Origin: Echinometra lucunter
Taxonomy: Eukaryota; Echinodermata; Echinoidea; Camarodonta; Echinometridae
DNA length: 64,000 nt
NCBI GenBank assembly: GCA_029962745.1
Contig: CM057154.1
Span: 28,489,263 to 28,553,262, forward strand
Direction: 5' to 3'
A program made the translations under genes and the position numbers. How positions within the stretch are numbered: position 1 is the stretch's first letter; every line of letters begins with the position of its first letter. Below the pieces are notes generated by a model. That model was given only the letters and a program-made list of their open reading frames with translations, was not told where the DNA came from and made no database searches. Shown piece after piece: positions 59,455 through 64,000 of the stretch.

Positions 59455-60755
59455 TTAAAGCACGTAATATTCATTTTCCAGGGCATTCACGGAGCAATTA
59501 GATGTGTAGAGCCAGTATTCAAGGCTTATATCGTCTCTCCGCGAAAGTATCTCAGTCAGTACATAACCACTAAAAACTGACAAAATTTGCTTCCACGAAA
59601 TCGGGAATGATTCTGCGTTTGTCTGAATAACCGTGTTCAAAACCTCATTCCAGAACTTTAACGGACCCTCAGCTTTACGCCGCATGAGGTCTCGACGAAA
59701 ATCTCTCCAGAGATAATCAAGATTGAACCCACATAAGGCAATAATTGGGATGGAGAAAAACATTATGTTTTGTGACAAAAGCTTCACTAGCAAACATCTC
59801 TCTTCTTTAGCAAGTAAGACATGTGGCGGAGAAATGATCACTCTACAGTACAACGAAATCACGCAGCAAAGGCCATGGAAAGTCATGGTAAAAAGCGTAC
59901 AGACCATCCACCATCCCGTGAATGATCGGAGCAATTCGTATTTTGAGTAGATTTTTTGGATCAATCCCAGAGCTTCCAGGCAACTGGCTTCAAAGTCCTT
60001 GGCTTCACGCGCACTGGCTTCGTGCTCTTCTTCGCTTTCACGAGGGGTGTACGCTTCTTCGCTTTCACGAGGGGTGTGCGCTTCTTCGCTTTTACGAGGG
60101 GTGTACGCTTCTTCGCTTTCGCGAGGAGTGTGCGCTTCTTCGCTTTCGCGAGGTGTGTGCGCTTCTTCGCTTTCACGAGGGATTTCTTTGAATGAAGCGC
60201 ATTCTTTGATCAAGGAAGGAGCCTCTTTCAGTTGGTGTTGCATATCTTTGCGTTTAATGTACACAAGGCACCAGAAAGGACAGTAGCAAAAAAACGATAG
60301 TATTGGCTTCATGACGATGAGGGCCATATGCCATTTGGATGAACATTTCGCCAAAGAGAACAGCTTCTTCCCTACTACAATTTGTGTTATCATGTTAAAG
60401 ACACAAAGAATCACAAGGCCCAGAACCAGAACATCTTTTTTGCCACTTATTGAAAACTGTCGTACTGTGTCCATTTCAAAGAGCCTTAGACATTTGCAGC
60501 ATTCGGTGTCGCAACAACGATTGCAGCAATCATGGCAATCGTAGCATCCAGCTTGTCCAATGTAACATTTCCTCGCATAGGTGCAAATCGCAAAAATGTT
60601 TACTGCGACTACTTGAAAGTCCACACAGATGAATGAAACAATGTCAAGATGATATTTCATCTTAAGCCGTGTGTACCTCAGGAAGAGGACTATGTCCACC
60701 ACGTATACTATGAGCGATAACAGCGAACAGAAGAAGTATGCAGCATGTCCTACAC
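59455..60755 (-). CDS. Terminal exon of an unrecognised multi-pass membrane protein
   Basis: I do not recognise the family. The likely exon starts after TTCTTTGTTTATTTGCAG (acceptor AG opposite 60756-60757) with two bases of a split codon, then runs open for about 433 codons to TAA at 59455-59457. By eye there are about six membrane segments: GHAAYFFCSLLSLIVYVVDI, LDIVSFICVDFQVVAVNIF, VLVLGLVILCVFNMITQIVV, MALIVMKPILSFFCYCPFW, WWMVCTLFTMTFHGLCCVI and MFFSIPIIALCGFNLDYLW. A Cys-rich loop (CYDCHDCCNRCCDTECCKC) follows the second. Between the fourth and fifth is an acidic loop of six 9-residue repeats, consensus PRESEEAHT. Upstream exons lie to the right, in or beyond 60757-64000. Codon usage and the long open frame support a real gene; function unknown. 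Confidence 0.72.
60030..60185 (-). repeat. 27-bp coding minisatellite (PRESEEAHT repeats)
   Basis: Six near-identical 27-bp units encode PRESEEAHT, PRESEEAYT, PRKSEEAHT and PRESEEEHE variants. Because the unit is a multiple of three without stops, other frames are open as well, producing shadow frames on both strands. Confidence 0.93.
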
Positions 60756-60756
60756 C

Positions 60757-62080
60757 TGCAAATAAACAAAGAAACATCGAAATTACTATATGATTAATAA
60801 CTGTTCCTAGTACACTGTAAAAAAAATTATTGTACCGGTAGAAATACGGGAAATTTTGGCTGTAAAATAACAAATCTGATCGTTTTGTCTTAAAAATACA
60901 AAATTTCCCTGTAAACTAAGGTTTGTAATTGATATTTTGTGTCTATTCTTGAAAGGTATGATAGGAATGGCTGTTGATTCAATTTTTTTCAGTGTTAGCA
61001 ACCTTTTTTACGATTTTTTTCGAGCAAGGCAAGAAAGTATGATTGCATTCTGGAAACACACTTACGGTTCTTTACCCTGCATATGGTAATGCACTGTATG
61101 CTGGAAATATGGTATCACAGTAACCCGTTTTATACACTGTAGAAACAGCTATTTTGCCCTTTCCTCCTCTTTTAGCACATTAGGAATACCTAGAATATTT
61201 ATCACATCTAATCTGAGGGAGAGGAAGGGTCCCGAAAGCTGTTCAGGGAATTGTAAGCTCCGGTAATGAAAATGCAACAGATCCCCAAAGTTTACAAGAA
61301 GTTTCAAATAGTGTAGAACTGTTTCATAGATATGATAAATGACTTAAACTAGAAATATATCATTTAGCCTAGATCTCAAAGATCATAATAAAGAGTGACA
61401 TCAATCAAATATCAACAGAGGGGATTCCACAATCAATCAGATCAATAATGAACCCAAAATATGATGGGAAACTTTCAGAAATAAACATCAAAATATGCTG
61501 ATCTTAATGAAAAACAGCCGAGAAAATGGCTTTTCACCCCTTCAAAGTACAAATTATTTAACAATGAATGCTTCTTGGACATCAATATTGTAGTTCTGGG
61601 GCAGTAGACCTCATCCTCACACTTCCTACCAAGAATGTGAGGAAAGTGATGAAGAACTGTGCAACAATGAAAAGACCCTGGATCTAAAAGTGACAGTTGC
61701 CATGGCGACGAAGGGGCGATGAATGTCACAGAGAAGACTTTCTAACAGGTAGTGACAATTTAAGATATGGTTTGGAAGCACAAAATCAAAATGAATACTT
61801 TGTTTTGAATATGTTTGTGTGGGGTATGAATAATTTTGCAAAGGCCAAAAAGTGATTATTAGTACATATCTATTGTTATGCAAATGAGGTAATTCCTGAA
61901 TCATCGTCAGTTGACAGGAGAATATTGATGTTATTATGCTAGGGACCAAGTTTTGCAATACCACTATCTATCTATGAGAAAAGAGCAAAATACTAAAAAA
62001 GCACAGGGGTATGAATATTTCTACTGTTAACTATATATTGCAAGTGGCTGTACATGGGAAACCCCATCAGACCATATTTT
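60757..62080. other. Probable intron of the minus-strand gene
   Basis: AT-rich, with an ACACTGTAAAAA-headed repeat at about 60812. No second exon with a convincing membrane segment was found. Confidence 0.5.
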
Positions 62081-62462
62081 TCAAATATTAGCCTGGTCTA
62101 CTCTGAAAGAACTGTTTAAAAAAGCAACATTGTGCATGGTGTATAAATGTATAAGTGGGAAAGCTCCACATCAGTTATGTAACAAATTTGTTCTTCATGA
62201 TAATGTTTCGACACGTGTAACACGAAGTACAAGCAGATTGTTACTGCGTGCTCCTCAATGTAAAACTCAATATTATAAAAACACATTTGTACCTGTTGGT
62301 GCAACTGAATGGAATTTGCTGAAAGATGAATGTAGATCCGCCCAATCCTTAGACATATTTAAAAATCTCATCAAATCTGGAAATAAATTGTTTCTATGTG
62401 GGGGGGGGGTGATGCCATTGTACTCCATACTCGATCTCAGCCGTATTGTTAACAGGTGGTAA
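62080..62462 (+). pseudogene. LINE 3' end (CR1/Jockey-type ORF2 C-terminus)
   Basis: The frame reads CMVYKCISGKAPHQLCNKF, then R..R.T....RLLLRAP, then GATEWNLLKDECRSAQSLDIFKNLIKS-like sequence. This is the classic C-terminal pattern of CR1/Jockey-group ORF2 (KCLxGxAPxYL ... RSxxxLxxP ... WNxLP ... FKxxLKxxLF). It is 5'-truncated, and a poly-G run near 62401 precedes the frame's end. AATAAA-like tail sequence follows at about 62768-62788. Confidence 0.85.
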
Positions 62463-62483
62463 GCAATTAGCAGCGTGGGTGAG

Positions 62484-62544
62484 TGTGCGTTTGCGTGTGC
62501 GTGAGGGTATGTGTGTGTGTGTGTGTGTGCGTGCGTGTGTGTGT

Positions 62545-62581
<37 letters not shown>
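62484..62581. repeat. (GT)n microsatellite
   Basis: Interrupted GT/GC repeats becoming nearly pure GT at 62510-62581. Confidence 0.95.
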
Positions 62582-62583
<2 letters not shown>

Positions 62584-63000
62584 GTGGCGAGAGTGTTGAA
62601 GGGTGGATGTGTAAGTTACCTTAGTTTTGTATGTGTACGTGTATATTTCTTTTTGTGTCTTTTTTTTATATACAGAGCCCTGTTGTAAACCATTTTTTAT
62701 ATGTATATATTTTTCATTGTTGATTTTGATATGTAGCTGAACTGGTTACTCTGTATAAAGAAGTGAAATAAATGAGTAAATAAATAAAAGATTCTGGCAA
62801 ATTTCCCCTTTCCCCTTTTGCATAAAAATAATGCTATGACGTTGAATGTCTAACACTGACTGTCTAAACTTCATCTCCGATTCAAATGAACATAAATCAT
62901 ATACAGATGCCTTCAAACAAGCGGTTTAAAGATAGACGAAGGTTGGGTGCATGAATGGACAAAGCAGAAAAACGACATGGTTCTAAACTGAATTACCATG

Positions 63001-63220
63001 ATTACACTGTAAAAAAAAAATGTTGCCATTTTTTTCCCGGGAAATTTCCTGACAGTCAGAATGGCGGGAAAGCCTGTTCTTCCACAGTACATAATTACAA
63101 GTTCCTGTTTTATTCACGGGAAATTTCCTGGCAGTCGGGACGCCGGGAAGTACATGTAAAATTACAGGTACTATAAAATTACAGGTTTTGTAAAATCACA
63201 GGTTCCTGTTTTTTTCACAG
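63001..63220. repeat. ACACTGTAAAAA-type repeat with palindromic GGGAAATTTCC words
   Basis: Starts ACACTGTAAAAAAAAAA and contains two copies of a ~70-bp module with CGGGAAATTTCCTG.CAGTC (GGGAAATTTCC at 63039-63049 and 63118-63128), then three AAATTACAGGT-like words and TTTTTTTCACAGTA at the right. The ends are inverted (ACTGTAAAAAAA / TTTTTTTCACAGT). Probable MITE. Confidence 0.65.
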
Positions 63221-64000
63221 TAGGCTTGCCCCGAGGCTTGCTGTTTGTAAAAATATACCCGACATGTTACAGGATTGTTTCAAGCAATCTCAACGCACGG
63301 GGAACACAGCCTACAGTCCTAACCTATCCGAATCCGAATCCTACTCTAACATGACTCCTATGTTCCTACATCCTACACTAGTCCTAACCACTGGATCATG
63401 ATATCTACTTCATTATACAAAAAACGGTTATAGATTTCAATTGTCTTATTTTGATTTGAAAATTCCTCTTCATGATTAAATGTTCAAATTTATATAGAAC
63501 ACTTTTTATGCAGATATATTTGGCAATGCAATTTACAGTGTTACCGCTGCATAAATGAAAAAATAAAATATTAAAAACAAAAATGAAAAATATTTATACG
63601 TTTTCGCAATTTCTGGTTGTTTATAGTCGATCGTGAATATCCATGATTTTCGTTTATGAATATTAATGAGCAATTACATCTTTCTTTTGACAGTAAAATG
63701 AAAGTCTCATAGCCACCCAATATCCCCCATTTATCATTGAATAAAGGAGACGATGATTCCATGTGAAAGCCTATTTTAGCCCTATCGTGTAGCCAGGGCC
63801 GTTTTGGAAAGCCCCCCCCCCCCCCGAAAAAAGGGAAAAGAAAGAAAAAGAATAAAGAAACACGAAGAAAATCTTTAGAGAGAAGAAAAAGGAAATGTGA
63901 GAGAACGCAGGAGAAAGAGATCAAGCAAGGAAATGAAAAGGACGTGAAAAGAAATGATGGAGGCGGGGGGGGGGGGGAGGGGGGATCCCCCTTCCTTGCA
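63221..64000. other. No gene seen
   Basis: AT-rich sequence followed by purine-rich simple sequence (63828-63960) with poly-C/G runs at 63812-63825 and 63965-63982. The 117-codon minus frame here spans the homopolymer and is not protein-like. Confidence 0.7.

Noticed and set aside
59455..60755. Gustatory-receptor-like identity for the membrane protein
   Set aside because: The segment count is vaguely similar, but I see no TM7 TYxxxxxQF signature, and the Cys-rich loop and repeats do not fit.

Overview
This is a window of a eukaryotic (metazoan) genome: AT-rich, intron-rich, full of simple repeats and small non-autonomous transposons, with many TACATGTA-type words. The repeats (TTAA-flanked MITEs, tRNA-derived SINEs, LINE 3' ends, the 'ATGCCTCC...GAGGCAT / AGGTCAAAGGTCA' repeat) suggest a marine invertebrate deuterostome, most likely an echinoderm such as a sea urchin. 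That organism call is inference.

The main gene, on the plus strand from 6845 to 40142, is a DHHC protein S-acyltransferase of the ZDHHC5/ZDHHC8 type. I can place seven successive coding exons with matching splice phases: TM2 and the DPG motif, the cysteine-rich domain, the DHHC catalytic exon, TM4 with TTxE, the juxtamembrane Cys/NPF exon, and two C-terminal tail exons ending in a PDZ ligand. The first exon or exons (start codon, TM1) are not visible and probably lie to the left of the window. The TM4/TTxE exon is present twice, at 30391-30493 and 33127-33229. The two versions have the same length (103 nt) and phases, and their proteins are 19/34 identical. They look like a mutually exclusive exon pair, because including both or skipping both breaks the frame. 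A 47-bp minisatellite of about 26 copies lies between them.

The 16-kb intron 14117-30390 contains a 9.6-kb block (19920-29520) that recurs at 47501-58500. The second copy is an 11,000-bp contig bounded on both sides by gaps of exactly 500 N, and it is homologous to the first from end to end. The copies differ by complete transposon insertions with clean empty sites, an internally deleted LINE, and microsatellite lengths. This looks like an alternative haplotype placed in tandem by scaffolding rather than a true duplication. Comparing the copies gives direct evidence for a recently active TTAA-targeting (piggyBac-like) MITE family.

To the right of the DHHC gene are its 3' UTR, a satellite-like repeat carrying nuclear-receptor DR1 sites (44781-45450), and a degenerate LINE running into the first gap. 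After the second gap are a minus-strand terminal exon of an unrecognised multi-pass membrane protein with a 9-residue repeat (59455-60755), a plus-strand LINE 3' end (about 62080-62462) with a GT microsatellite, and a repeat carrying palindromic kappaB-like sequences (63001-63220). Because of the two gaps, the adjacency of the right-hand 5 kb to the DHHC gene is uncertain.
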